Assembly: GCA_029974875.1 (NCBI GenBank)
Contig: JARKQP010000237.1
Location: 1 to 12,240 of the forward strand
Direction of reading: 5' to 3'
Length of the DNA stretch: 12,240 nt
From: Mobilitalea sp.
GTDB taxonomy: Bacteria; Bacillota_A; Clostridia; Lachnospirales; Lachnospiraceae
In this document: positions 1-6,482 of the stretch, in pieces
Layout: each line of letters begins with the position of its first letter
Numbering within the stretch: position 1 is the first letter of the stretch
The notes under the pieces: generated by a model
What the model saw: the letters and a program-made list of their open reading frames with translations, nothing else
What the model was told of the DNA's origin: nothing
Database searches by the model: none
Program-made: the position numbers and the translations under genes

Positions 1-138
1 ATACTATCTTATAATGATGATGAGTTTATCAGACAACTCTATTCCGGTTTTCAAATTGAAAGGATTAGCAGGAATAATAACCTTACAAACAAAAAAGATT
101 CCGGAGAATACAAGGAGCTGATCATTAAAAACTTTTAG
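1..138 (+). CDS. D12-class N6-adenine DNA methyltransferase, C-terminal fragment
   Basis: Reading frame 1 is open from the window edge to a TAG at 136-138, giving 45 residues; the start lies outside the window. The tail contains LSYNDDEFIRQLYSGF, then an arginine/asparagine-rich stretch, then YKELIIKNF. This matches, from memory, the usual C-terminus of Dam-like D12 methyltransferases: a SYND block followed by an IRxLY helix and a closing KELLIxN strand. Such enzymes transfer a methyl group from S-adenosylmethionine to adenine N6 in DNA, either as part of restriction-modification or as phage or plasmid orphan enzymes. The catalytic DPPY motif would lie upstream and cannot be seen. The stop codon sits inside the left arm of a long hairpin, and a small XRE regulator follows on the same strand. 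The gene may be complete upstream; it is partial only because the window starts here. Confidence 0.72.
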   Translation: MLSYNDDEFIRQLYSGFQIERISRNNNLTNKKDSGEYKELIIKNF

Positions 139-201
139 GCATTATTTTTTTAGATTATAAATAACCTAATACGTTATAATCTAACAAAATAATGCCTAAA
201 A
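133..201. repeat. 28-bp inverted repeat (hairpin) spanning the methyltransferase stop
   Basis: Positions 133-160 and 174-201 are reverse complements with one mismatch in 28 positions, separated by a 13-base loop (161-173). The left arm begins in the last codons of the methyltransferase. The stem is AT-rich with a GGC/GCC core. In the minus direction a short T run follows the stem; in the plus direction none does. It could be a bidirectional terminator, or a regulatory structure between the methyltransferase and the XRE gene. Which one is inference. Confidence 0.75.
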
Positions 202-241
202 AGTGCCTCAATGGTAAAATACACCAAAGGGGCATGAAATC

Positions 242-517
242 ATGGTTAAAATTCATTTATCAAGACTTCTCGGAGAACGTAGATGGACACAATCAGATTT
301 GTCAAAGATAACAGGAATAAGACCTTCAACTATTAATGAATGGTATCATGAAATAGTATCTCGGCTCAATGTTGAACACATTGATAAAATATGCGAAGCC
401 TTGAACTGTGACATTACCGATCTGATTGAATACATACCAAACGAAATAAAGCAAACCGGGAAAAATCTTATTCTTGAAGAACATGGCAACAGAAAGCCAA
501 AACCAAAAGATAATTAA
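242..517 (+). CDS. Small XRE/Cro-type helix-turn-helix regulator
   Basis: This is a 91-residue protein. Residues about 5-65 form a Cro/C1-type DNA-binding domain: the WTQSDLSKITGI segment is the first part of the helix-turn-helix, PSTINEWY is the recognition helix, and ICEALNCDITDLIEY is the usual closing 'core cluster' helix. The last 20 or so residues are charged and probably disordered. The ATG is preceded by AAAGGGG at 226-232, nine bases away, which supports this start. Short, single-domain regulators of this kind are common on phages, plasmids and integrative elements and beside restriction-modification genes. Its position directly after an adenine methyltransferase fits such a setting, for example as a controller of the methylase locus. 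That role is inferred from position only. Confidence 0.85.
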   Translation: MVKIHLSRLLGERRWTQSDLSKITGIRPSTINEWYHEIVSRLNVEHIDKICEALNCDITDLIEYIPNEIKQTGKNLILEEHGNRKPKPKDN

Positions 518-521
518 ATCA

Positions 522-573
522 TTAAAAAAGGCGTTTAATTGGATTTTAAAAATCCTTTTAAATGCCTTTTTAA
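522..573. terminator. Imperfect AT-rich hairpin after the XRE gene
   Basis: An imperfect inverted repeat pairs about 522-546 with about 550-573. The segments TTAAAAAAGGC and GCCTTTTTAA lie at its base and GGATTT/AAATCC at its tip. It starts four bases after the XRE stop codon, and its right arm is itself T-rich, so it could act as an intrinsic terminator for the XRE transcript. The AT-rich base composition makes chance pairing more likely, so confidence is moderate. Confidence 0.45.
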
Positions 574-730
574 GTGTCCTTTTTAAAGACTATTTTAATA
601 CTTTAAATAAAGTGCTTTTTTCATTTTGTGCGAAAAGTTTTTGCAATTTGTGCGCAAAGCTACAACTGCTGCTCTCTTTCCAGGATTTTTTGTCCTGTCC
701 TCTTATATTCTATTATATTCCCTAATTCCC

Positions 731-831
731 GCTTATGCTTCTTTATACCTCTTTATACTTTTTTTATACTTCTTTATACTTCTTTTTATTTCTTTATACT
801 TCCCTATATTTCTTTGTATTTCCCTATATCT
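731..831. repeat. Degenerate tandem decamer repeat, consensus CTTTATACTT
   Basis: About ten head-to-tail units of roughly 10 bases start near 731, 741, 751, 761, 772, 782, 792, 802, 812 and 822. Exact CTTTATACTT occurs at 751, 772 and 792. Other units vary to forms such as CTTTGTATTT and CCCTATATTT. One unit is 11 bases long. The tract ends about 18 bases before the stop codon of the solute-binding protein gene, which is on the other strand, where the repeat reads AAGTATAAAG. The spacing is close to one DNA turn, so phased T tracts may bend the DNA. No function is known to me. Confidence 0.65.
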
Positions 832-848
832 TACACAAATTCCCACAT

Positions 849-2126
849 CTACTTATTGCTGCTTTCCTGCCGTTTCTGGTCCGCATATTGCAGCACAGCT
901 TCCAGGGTAAGCTTCCCTTCCAGCCATTGCTGCTGCTTTAATGCCACATCATTCTGATAGGACCATATCAGCTGGTTGTTCCCTATAGTCGCCTCTACCA
1001 CCTGGCCACGGCTTTCATAATAATCTATATCCTCATCAAGGCAGGAGCTGTATTCCGGTTTTACCTCCTTAAGGGTGGAATAGGTCTTCGTAAAATCCAG
1101 GATATCCTTTACCAGCTCCCTGCTTGTAACCAGCTCCTCAAGAATCTGGTCCACCAATTCACCATGCTTTGTCCTATTGCTTTTCATAAGGGTTATATTG
1201 GTTTCCCGGATCAGCCTGGAATCCCCCGTACTGTTCGGATAGGGAAAGATGCCGAATTGATACAGGTAATCCTCGTCATTGATGGATTGGAGGGACCAGC
1301 TCCCCGTCAAATACATGGCCGCTTCACCCTCAATAAATCTCTTATCACATTCATATTGGTCAATGTTCAGGGCATCCGGCCAGGAATTCTCCAAAATATA
1401 TTGGTTTTGCAGCAGGCAGCGGGTTATGGTTTCATCCTTGCTAAAGCTTACCTCACGCCTGCGGAAGCGGTCGCCCCAAAAGGGATCCCCATAAAAAACA
1501 TCATTAACTAAAAACTGCATTGTCATGTTGCCAATCTGCCAGCTTTCGGAAAGATGCGCAGCAAAGGGAGTAACCCTGTGCTTTGAAAAGATCTCTACCG
1601 CCTCCTGTAATTCCTCCAGGGTCGTCGGAACGGGAAGCTGGTACTGCTCAAATAAGCTCTTATTATATATCACTCCCTGATAAAACATATTGAGGGGAAG
1701 GCCATAGACCGTACCGTCCACCGTTACCGCCGGAAGCTCATTTTCTTCTATTTTATCGATACAGGCCGCCGGTACCGGTGATAAATTGCCGCTGTTGGAA
1801 TATGCATATACATCCTGCGCCTTCCCGATAATCAGGTCCGGAATATCCCCTGCCGCAAATCTCGCCTGCATCTGCAGGTTAAACTTCTCTCCCCAGTCAA
1901 CACATTCCCACTCCAGACGGACATCCGGAAATTTATCCGCCAATTCCTCATCAATGATATCCTCAATGCCCGCATCCGTCGTTGATTGTCCTGCCAGGAC
2001 GGTTAATACAATGACCTCATTTTTGCCATTGCCATGACCTGTTCCGGATATTTCTTCATACCGGAACAGGTAGATAATGATTACCAGGCTGACCAGAATT
2101 ATGGACAGAAGCATTCCTTTCCTCAT
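849..2126 (-). CDS. Family-1 extracellular solute-binding protein, membrane-anchored, in a two-component operon
   Basis: This 425-residue protein resembles sugar-type ABC solute-binding proteins (SBP_bac_1). Residues about 5-21 form a hydrophobic segment, followed by a Gly-rich linker and then the binding-protein fold. Typical marks are FAAGDIPDLI, DGTVYGLPLN with a following YNKSLF and a P-T-T-L-E-E-L helix, and GEAAMYLTGSW in the second half. There is no lipobox cysteine; the first cysteine comes around residue 75, well past any signal peptide. The protein is therefore probably held by an uncleaved N-terminal anchor rather than by lipid. Its start overlaps the response-regulator stop as ATGA, with an AGGTGG ribosome site seven bases upstream. 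No ABC permease or ATPase gene of the matching importer class lies beside it. Solute-binding proteins encoded with YesM/YesN-type pairs can serve as ligand receptors for the kinase, as described for three-component sugar sensing in Ruminiclostridium. The ligand, probably a saccharide, is not identifiable here. Confidence 0.87.
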   Translation of the reverse strand: MRKGMLLSIILVSLVIIIYLFRYEEISGTGHGNGKNEVIVLTVLAGQSTTDAGIEDIIDEELADKFPDVRLEWECVDWGEKFNLQMQARFAAGDIPDLIIGKAQDVYAYSNSGNLSPVPAACIDKIEENELPAVTVDGTVYGLPLNMFYQGVIYNKSLFEQYQLPVPTTLEELQEAVEIFSKHRVTPFAAHLSESWQIGNMTMQFLVNDVFYGDPFWGDRFRRREVSFSKDETITRCLLQNQYILENSWPDALNIDQYECDKRFIEGEAAMYLTGSWSLQSINDEDYLYQFGIFPYPNSTGDSRLIRETNITLMKSNRTKHGELVDQILEELVTSRELVKDILDFTKTYSTLKEVKPEYSSCLDEDIDYYESRGQVVEATIGNNQLIWSYQNDVALKQQQWLEGKLTLEAVLQYADQKRQESSNK

Positions 2127-3757
2127 GAACCAGCCACCTGTCCTTTCCGGTTTAACCCATTGCGGTACTCGCTCGGGCTGATGCCCGTCATTTTACGGAA
2201 AACCCGGTTAAAATAGGTATAATCATCATAGCCGACCATGAAGGCAATCTCCGTAAGGCTCAGCTTCTTATCCTCCATATGCTCCTTAGATTTATTAACC
2301 CTCTTCTTAGCAATGTAAAGCATAAGGTTGTCCCCTGTTTCCTGCCGGAACGTTTTTGATAAATAGGAGCCCTCCACATTAAATTGCTTGGACAGGGATG
2401 TCAGGGTCAGCTCTTCAAAATAATTCGTATCCACATATCTTACCACAGCCTTGACCACCTCCCGCATGGTACCTGGGATTTCACCCTTTTGGAAGTCAAT
2501 GGCATAATCAATCATTTCATCAATAATGTCCTGCAGGCTCTCCACCTTAAGGTATTCCACGGAGCGGTTTGCCAGGTCCATCAGGCTTTCCATCTCCATG
2601 ACCTCCTGGTGTGTCCACTTATCTGAAATACAGTCCATGATTACATTACAGATTCTTTTCACGGTCTGCTTCGCCTCTAGAAAGCTCCAGCCGCCGGTAT
2701 CACAATTACCCAGGCCGACCGTCTTAAAAATAAGCTTTTTCACACCGGTCTGGTTCTTGCTCCTTAACAGGTTTCTCAGATTATTCTCATGCTCCTCCGA
2801 CATACGGTTGACCACGCCCTTTTGCAGCTCAGGATTATTCTTATCACAGAACAAGAGAACACTGTCCTGATGATACCGCCTCGTCATCAGCATGGAAACA
2901 CTTTGGACATATGCCGCATGGATGCTCTCAATGGAATAGGAGTGCTCACTGACTACGATACTGACAGGAGCCTGGGTCTTCCTGGCAAAATAATTCCGGA
3001 TGGCCAAGACCATCTTTTTTATCCCCGCATTTTCCAGCTCCGTGAGAATAATAAATTCATTTGACCGGAATACATAATTAAAGATCAACAGGTTTTCAAG
3101 GCCTGTCACCTCCTGGATCTCCTTTTTCAGGGTATAGGATAACAGGTTGATGTCATGGCCAAATTCGAGTGCAAGCCCGCCGAGATTATGGAGCTTAATT
3201 AATATTAAGCTGTAGCCGGCAAAATCAATATTGCTGCTCATCATCACCGTCGGTGAATAGACTGTCTCCTCCTTCTCCACCAGAAGGCTTAATTCCCTGT
3301 CCTTCATGGAGGAGGAAGCCTTCAGCACCTGGAGCTTCTGTTCCTCCTGGTCCTTTAATGCCTGCCTTTTGCTGCTGATGATCTCCATGGATTTTGAAAT
3401 TGTATTTACCAGGTCTATCTTGGTCACCGGCTTAAGCATGTAATTAATGGCGCCGTTTAACAGGGTGCTCTTTACAAAGTCAAAATCATCATAGCCGCTG
3501 ATTACAAATACTACGATATCCGGATATTTTTCCTTCAGGAGCTTAACCAGCTCCACCCCATCGATAAAGGGCATATTGATGTCCGTGATTAAAATGTCCG
3601 GCATATACTCTTCAATTTTGTGCAATACGTCCTCACCGTCCACCGCCGGCTCCAAGAAATCAATATTGTATTGCTTCCAATCAATCATGGTACGCAATTT
3701 TTCCCTCGTCCAATATTCATCATCTGCAATTAATACTTTATAAGTTATTTCTTCCAT
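2123..3757 (-). CDS. YesN-type response regulator with AraC-family DNA-binding domain
   Basis: This 544-residue cytoplasmic regulator begins with a receiver domain (about 5-125). The acidic pair is D12-D13, the phosphoacceptor is D59 in LITDINMPF, and the conserved S87 and K109-P110 are present, so the domain looks active. The middle part, about 130-430, is the long, poorly conserved linker typical of YesN-like proteins. The C-terminus, about 435-535, carries two AraC-type helix-turn-helix motifs: LTSLSKQFNVEGSYLSKTF, then LTEIAFMVGYDDYTYFNRVF and the closing GISPSEYR. A GAGGTGG ribosome site lies five bases before the ATG. The gene overlaps the kinase gene by 13 bases upstream and the binding-protein gene by 4 bases downstream, so the three are translated from one message. 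Once phosphorylated by the kinase it probably activates carbohydrate-use genes; the targets cannot be read from this window. Confidence 0.95.
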   Translation of the reverse strand: MEEITYKVLIADDEYWTREKLRTMIDWKQYNIDFLEPAVDGEDVLHKIEEYMPDILITDINMPFIDGVELVKLLKEKYPDIVVFVISGYDDFDFVKSTLLNGAINYMLKPVTKIDLVNTISKSMEIISSKRQALKDQEEQKLQVLKASSSMKDRELSLLVEKEETVYSPTVMMSSNIDFAGYSLILIKLHNLGGLALEFGHDINLLSYTLKKEIQEVTGLENLLIFNYVFRSNEFIILTELENAGIKKMVLAIRNYFARKTQAPVSIVVSEHSYSIESIHAAYVQSVSMLMTRRYHQDSVLLFCDKNNPELQKGVVNRMSEEHENNLRNLLRSKNQTGVKKLIFKTVGLGNCDTGGWSFLEAKQTVKRICNVIMDCISDKWTHQEVMEMESLMDLANRSVEYLKVESLQDIIDEMIDYAIDFQKGEIPGTMREVVKAVVRYVDTNYFEELTLTSLSKQFNVEGSYLSKTFRQETGDNLMLYIAKKRVNKSKEHMEDKKLSLTEIAFMVGYDDYTYFNRVFRKMTGISPSEYRNGLNRKGQVAGS

Positions 3758-5538
3758 GTCCCCACCTCATCTACCTGTAATCTTGGAATAATTAAATACA
3801 CCTTGGTACCTTCCCCCTGTTCACTCTCAAGGAAAAGCCCGTATTCTTCCCCGTAAAGCATTTTCAGCCTCGCATTGATATTAAACAGTCCAATGGAATT
3901 GCCGGTCTCTGTTGCATCTGCATCATTTTCTTCCAGCTTTTTATTCATCTCCCCGGCGTTCATTCCCACCCCGTTATCACTAACGACAATATGGAGCTTT
4001 CCGTCCTTTGCATAGGTTTTTATATGAATCCTCTTCTCTCCCCTTTTATTCCTAAGGCCATGCTTTAATGCATTTTCAACAATGGGCTGTATGGATATTC
4101 TTGGAACCGAGTCCTGCAGGACCTCCTCCTCGATATCAAAGATATATTCCACCCCGTCACCCATCCGGACATTCATCACATAGATATAGTTTTTAAGGTG
4201 GATAATCTCCTTTGCAACAATGGAGTAAGGATGCTTAAAATCCAGGCTATAACGGAAAATATTCGCCAGGGACTGGCATAAATCACTGACAACGGAGCAG
4301 TTTTGTATGCTTGCGATGCTGCTCATGGTGTCCAGGGTATTATATAGGAAATGGGGATTGATCTGAGCCTGCAGCGCTTTATATTCTGCCTGGTTTAGCA
4401 AAAGCTTCGTTTCATACTCATGGCTGATCAGACGCTCAATTTCATCCAGCATTTCATTGAAATCCTCTCCCAGCTTACCGATCTCATCCTTTTTATTATT
4501 CTCAACTCTCTGGTTTGTATTACCGGACCTGATTTTGGCTATTGTTTCTGTCAGGTGCTCCAGGGGTCTGGTGATGCTTTTGGAAATGAAGATGGAGACC
4601 AGGGTAATCAGGATACTTGTGATTGCTACAATAAAGATCAGGTTCCGGGTTAACGCCTTCTGGTTTTGCTCCAGCAGAGCCTGGGGCATCATGGAAAAGG
4701 CTGTCAGATTATATTTATCCTGCTCTACCTGGAACAGGATCGGCATATTTTTTCCCAGGTCTGAGGAGGCTATGATGGTACCCTCTTCAATCTGGTTCAT
4801 TACCTCATCATAATAGCCCTGGTCCGTCCTTTCCAGCTTACCTACAGAGGCCAGCGGCCTGTCCCCCATGGGCTGGAGCCATACCAGCATTTCGTTCTTG
4901 TCATAGTATTTTGACATGATGCTCCTTACGACCTTGCTGTCAATATCGCATACGATGTAGCCTATCTTATTCTTTGTATTGGTATTATCGTAGATCTTAA
5001 GCACGAAGCGCACAATGTCCGTATTCCGGTGCACGTTATAATAGCCGGAAATCAGCATTGTAGTATTATCGGAGTTAACATAATCGATGACCCTCTGGGA
5101 ATTATACTGGAGCTTATCCCCGTAAATATCCGTCGGGTAATTGTGCTTTGGCGTAACTGCCCTGCGGTACGTGCTAATGTTCTCGTCCTTAATATTATAA
5201 ATATAAAGGGCTACTACCCCATCCGTGGTATCAAACTTTCTGGTAGCAATGGTGTAGGCCAGGCGGTAATAATCCTCCCTTAGGGCCTGGATGGAGGCGC
5301 CGGTCTTTAATCCCCGTTGGAAATCGTCTTCGTTGTAGATTTCGATCAGGTTACTTTCAATAGATTTGATAAAGGTGAAGACCTCATTTTGCATATTCCG
5401 CAGGGAGCTGTTACTCTGCTCCTTTTCCTGGGTATATATCATATTGGAAGAAGCCTTTTGAAAAAGTATTGTCTGCAATAACAGTGCCAGTATGGTGCTT
5501 GCCAGGCAAAAGACCAAAAGCTTAACCCTCATTTTCAT
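3745..5538 (-). CDS. YesM-type sensor histidine kinase (HAMP, His_kinase, HATPase)
   Basis: This is a membrane sensor kinase partnered with the adjoining YesN-type regulator. In the numbering of the start chosen here (597 residues), a membrane segment lies at about 5-25, an extracellular sensor region at 26-295, a second membrane segment at 297-319, and a HAMP linker at 320-372. The phosphorylated histidine is H396 in the AQINPHFLYNTLD motif typical of the LytS/YesM group. The ATP-binding domain has the N-box residue N489 (IVENALKHG) and DNGVGM from D521. The frame stays open to an ATG at 5611-5613, which would add 25 residues. However, a good promoter (ATGACA, 18 bases, TGGTATAAT) lies within that extension, so the transcript would start after that ATG. 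The ATG at 5536-5538 has a GGGA about nine bases upstream and puts the first membrane segment at the N-terminus, as is usual. ATGs at 5551-5553 and 5530-5532 are alternatives. Confidence 0.93.
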   Translation of the reverse strand: MKMRVKLLVFCLASTILALLLQTILFQKASSNMIYTQEKEQSNSSLRNMQNEVFTFIKSIESNLIEIYNEDDFQRGLKTGASIQALREDYYRLAYTIATRKFDTTDGVVALYIYNIKDENISTYRRAVTPKHNYPTDIYGDKLQYNSQRVIDYVNSDNTTMLISGYYNVHRNTDIVRFVLKIYDNTNTKNKIGYIVCDIDSKVVRSIMSKYYDKNEMLVWLQPMGDRPLASVGKLERTDQGYYDEVMNQIEEGTIIASSDLGKNMPILFQVEQDKYNLTAFSMMPQALLEQNQKALTRNLIFIVAITSILITLVSIFISKSITRPLEHLTETIAKIRSGNTNQRVENNKKDEIGKLGEDFNEMLDEIERLISHEYETKLLLNQAEYKALQAQINPHFLYNTLDTMSSIASIQNCSVVSDLCQSLANIFRYSLDFKHPYSIVAKEIIHLKNYIYVMNVRMGDGVEYIFDIEEEVLQDSVPRISIQPIVENALKHGLRNKRGEKRIHIKTYAKDGKLHIVVSDNGVGMNAGEMNKKLEENDADATETGNSIGLFNINARLKMLYGEEYGLFLESEQGEGTKVYLIIPRLQVDEVGTWKK

Positions 5539-5583
5539 AACAACACGTCCCATCTTACGAATATGTGATTCTTTGACGAATTG

Positions 5584-5613
5584 ATTATACCATACCGGTA
5601 CCTCACTTGTCAT
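5584..5613 (-). promoter_or_regulatory. Promoter for the kinase-regulator-binding protein operon
   Basis: Read on the minus strand, ATGACA (5608-5613) is followed after 18 bases by TATAAT (5584-5589), with TG one base upstream of it (an extended -10). Five of six -35 bases and all -10 bases match the sigma-A consensus. Transcription should start near 5577, upstream of the chosen kinase start. Confidence 0.7.
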
Positions 5614-5679
5614 TTACTCTATTCTACATCCGGCTTGCCTTTTACTTTTTGCCCGTTTATCTATTTTCAAACGATTCTA

Positions 5680-5708
5680 TTGACATAGGAAAAAAATAGT
5701 ATTATACT
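5680..5708 (+). promoter_or_regulatory. Near-consensus sigma-A promoter for the TetR-type regulator
   Basis: TTGACA (5680-5685) and TATACT (5703-5708) are separated by exactly 17 bases. The -35 matches the consensus fully and the -10 at five of six positions. The operator palindrome begins at the last base of the -10, so a bound repressor would block RNA polymerase. The promoter points to the TetR-type gene at 5757. Confidence 0.85.
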
Positions 5709-5739
5709 GATAACGTTGTTATCGATAACTATGTTACCA
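5708..5739 (+). promoter_or_regulatory. 32-bp double operator, probably for the TetR-type regulator itself
   Basis: Two tandem inverted repeats abut here: GATAAC-GTT-GTTATC (5709-5723, perfect arms) and GATAAC-TAT-GTTACC (5724-5738, one mismatch). Together they form a 32-bp imperfect palindrome centred between 5723 and 5724, with only three mismatched pairs. The site covers the expected transcription start. Two adjacent palindromes suit binding by two TetR-family dimers, as known for QacR. Autorepression is inferred from position. Confidence 0.75.
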
Positions 5740-5756
5740 ATAAAGGAGGTAGATTT

Positions 5757-6368
5757 ATGTCATTGCCTGACAGCAGCATTGATCCAAAAATACTGGAAAG
5801 TGCAAAGGAGGAATTTTTGCAGAAAGGCTTTGCCAATGCTTCATTACGTGAAATATGCCAAAAAGCTGGTGTCACAACCGGTGCTTTGTATAAGAGGTTT
5901 TCAGGAAAGGAGAAATTATTTGCAGCCGTACTGGAGCCTACGATAAAGGATATCCACGTACTGAGTGAATCCGTTGAAGAGAATAATTATGAACACCTGA
6001 AACGGGAAGAAATGCAATTGGTGTGGGACATGTCGGAAGAAACCCACAAAAGGTGGATTGAGTTCCTTTATGCCAGATACGACGGCTTTAAGCTTCTTTT
6101 GTGCTGCTCAGAGGGCTCCGAATACTCAACTTTTTTAAATGATTTTATAAGTAAAAATACAAAACACACCCATGCCTTTATAGAAAAAGCATTTTTATAC
6201 GGGCATACAATAACCCAAATTGACGAGGATGAGCTCCATATCCTTCTAACAGCCTATTGGTCTACCTTATTTGAAACAATCATACATGACTTTCCAAAAG
6301 AAAAAGCGCTACAACATTGCAGTATCATTACTAAATTCTTTAACTGGCAGGCAGTTTTGGGGCTTTAA
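5757..6368 (+). CDS. TetR/AcrR-family transcriptional regulator
   Basis: This 203-residue protein has the N-terminal helix-turn-helix of the TetR family at about residues 10-58. It reads LESAKEEFLQKGFANASLREI, then CQKAGVTTGALYKRFSGKEKLF, which includes the family's typical G-x-LY-x-(H/R)F-x-x-K-E-x-L pattern. The remaining helical domain should bind a small ligand and form the dimer; its sequence gives no ligand. AAGGAGG at 5743-5749 sits seven bases before the ATG, which fixes the start. The gene has its own strong promoter with a double operator and lies directly upstream of two ABC half-transporter genes on the same strand. It is therefore most likely a ligand-released repressor of itself and of the transporter pair. 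Its sequence is more AT-rich than the ABC genes after it. Confidence 0.92.
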   Translation: MSLPDSSIDPKILESAKEEFLQKGFANASLREICQKAGVTTGALYKRFSGKEKLFAAVLEPTIKDIHVLSESVEENNYEHLKREEMQLVWDMSEETHKRWIEFLYARYDGFKLLLCCSEGSEYSTFLNDFISKNTKHTHAFIEKAFLYGHTITQIDEDELHILLTAYWSTLFETIIHDFPKEKALQHCSIITKFFNWQAVLGL

Positions 6369-6402
6369 CCTTATGCAGGGGGCCAAAAGCCCCTAAATTT
6401 TT
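6359..6402 (+). terminator. Hairpin with T run after the TetR-type gene
   Basis: GGGGCTTT (6359-6366) pairs with AAAGCCCC (6386-6393), followed by a T run at 6398-6402. The arm covers the end of the TetR-type coding region. A competing five-pair stem, GGGGC (6379-6383) with GCCCC (6389-6393), uses the same right arm. It probably ends most regulator transcripts before the ABC genes; some read-through is possible. Confidence 0.5.
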
Positions 6403-6409
6403 AACAATG

Positions 6410-6427
6410 GGTTAGTATTATCTAACC
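6410..6427 (+). promoter_or_regulatory. Palindrome GGTTAG-N6-CTAACC upstream of the ABC genes
   Basis: Six-base arms at 6410-6415 and 6422-6427 are exact reverse complements around a TATTAT spacer, 56 bases before the first ABC start codon. Another TAAC half-site lies at 6402-6405. The GTTA/TAAC half-sites recall those of the double operator at 5708-5739 but with different spacing. It is a candidate second binding site for the TetR-type regulator. No convincing -35/-10 pair was found beside it. Confidence 0.45.
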
Positions 6428-6482
6428 AAAAGTGGAGAATGTACATAAAATCCATGAAATTTTAAATCAAGGAGGAGAATAG

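Larger units (their letters stand above)
518..848. other. AT-rich gene-free stretch
   Basis: This 331-base gap separates the plus-strand XRE gene from the end of the minus-strand sensory operon. It holds the hairpin at 522-573, a short cagga/tcctg stem near 679-696, and the decamer repeat tract from about 731. Open frames across it encode only Phe/Leu/Tyr/Ser-rich low-complexity sequence produced by the T-rich repeats and have no ribosome site or recognisable domain. I see no real gene here. Confidence 0.6.

Noticed and set aside
175..180. TATAAT as a -10 for the XRE gene
   Set aside because: No -35-like hexamer lies 16-18 bases upstream, and the match falls inside the AT-rich hairpin arm, where chance hits are expected.
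474..725. Plus-strand open frame of 83 codons overlapping the end of the XRE gene
   Set aside because: It overlaps the XRE coding region out of frame, has no ribosome site, and crosses two hairpins and T-rich sequence; no domain is visible.
731..831. CRISPR array or iteron-type plasmid origin
   Set aside because: Units are 10 bases without spacers and are degenerate, and there is no Cas or replication-initiator gene nearby.
626..957. Overlapping plus-strand open frames rich in Phe, Leu, Tyr and Ser that could look like small membrane proteins
   Set aside because: They arise from the T-rich decamer tract, occur in all three frames, lack ribosome sites and run into the opposite-strand binding-protein gene.
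5539..5613. N-terminal 25-residue extension of the histidine kinase
   Set aside because: It overlaps a strong promoter, so its ATG would not be in the transcript, and it precedes what should be the N-terminal membrane segment.
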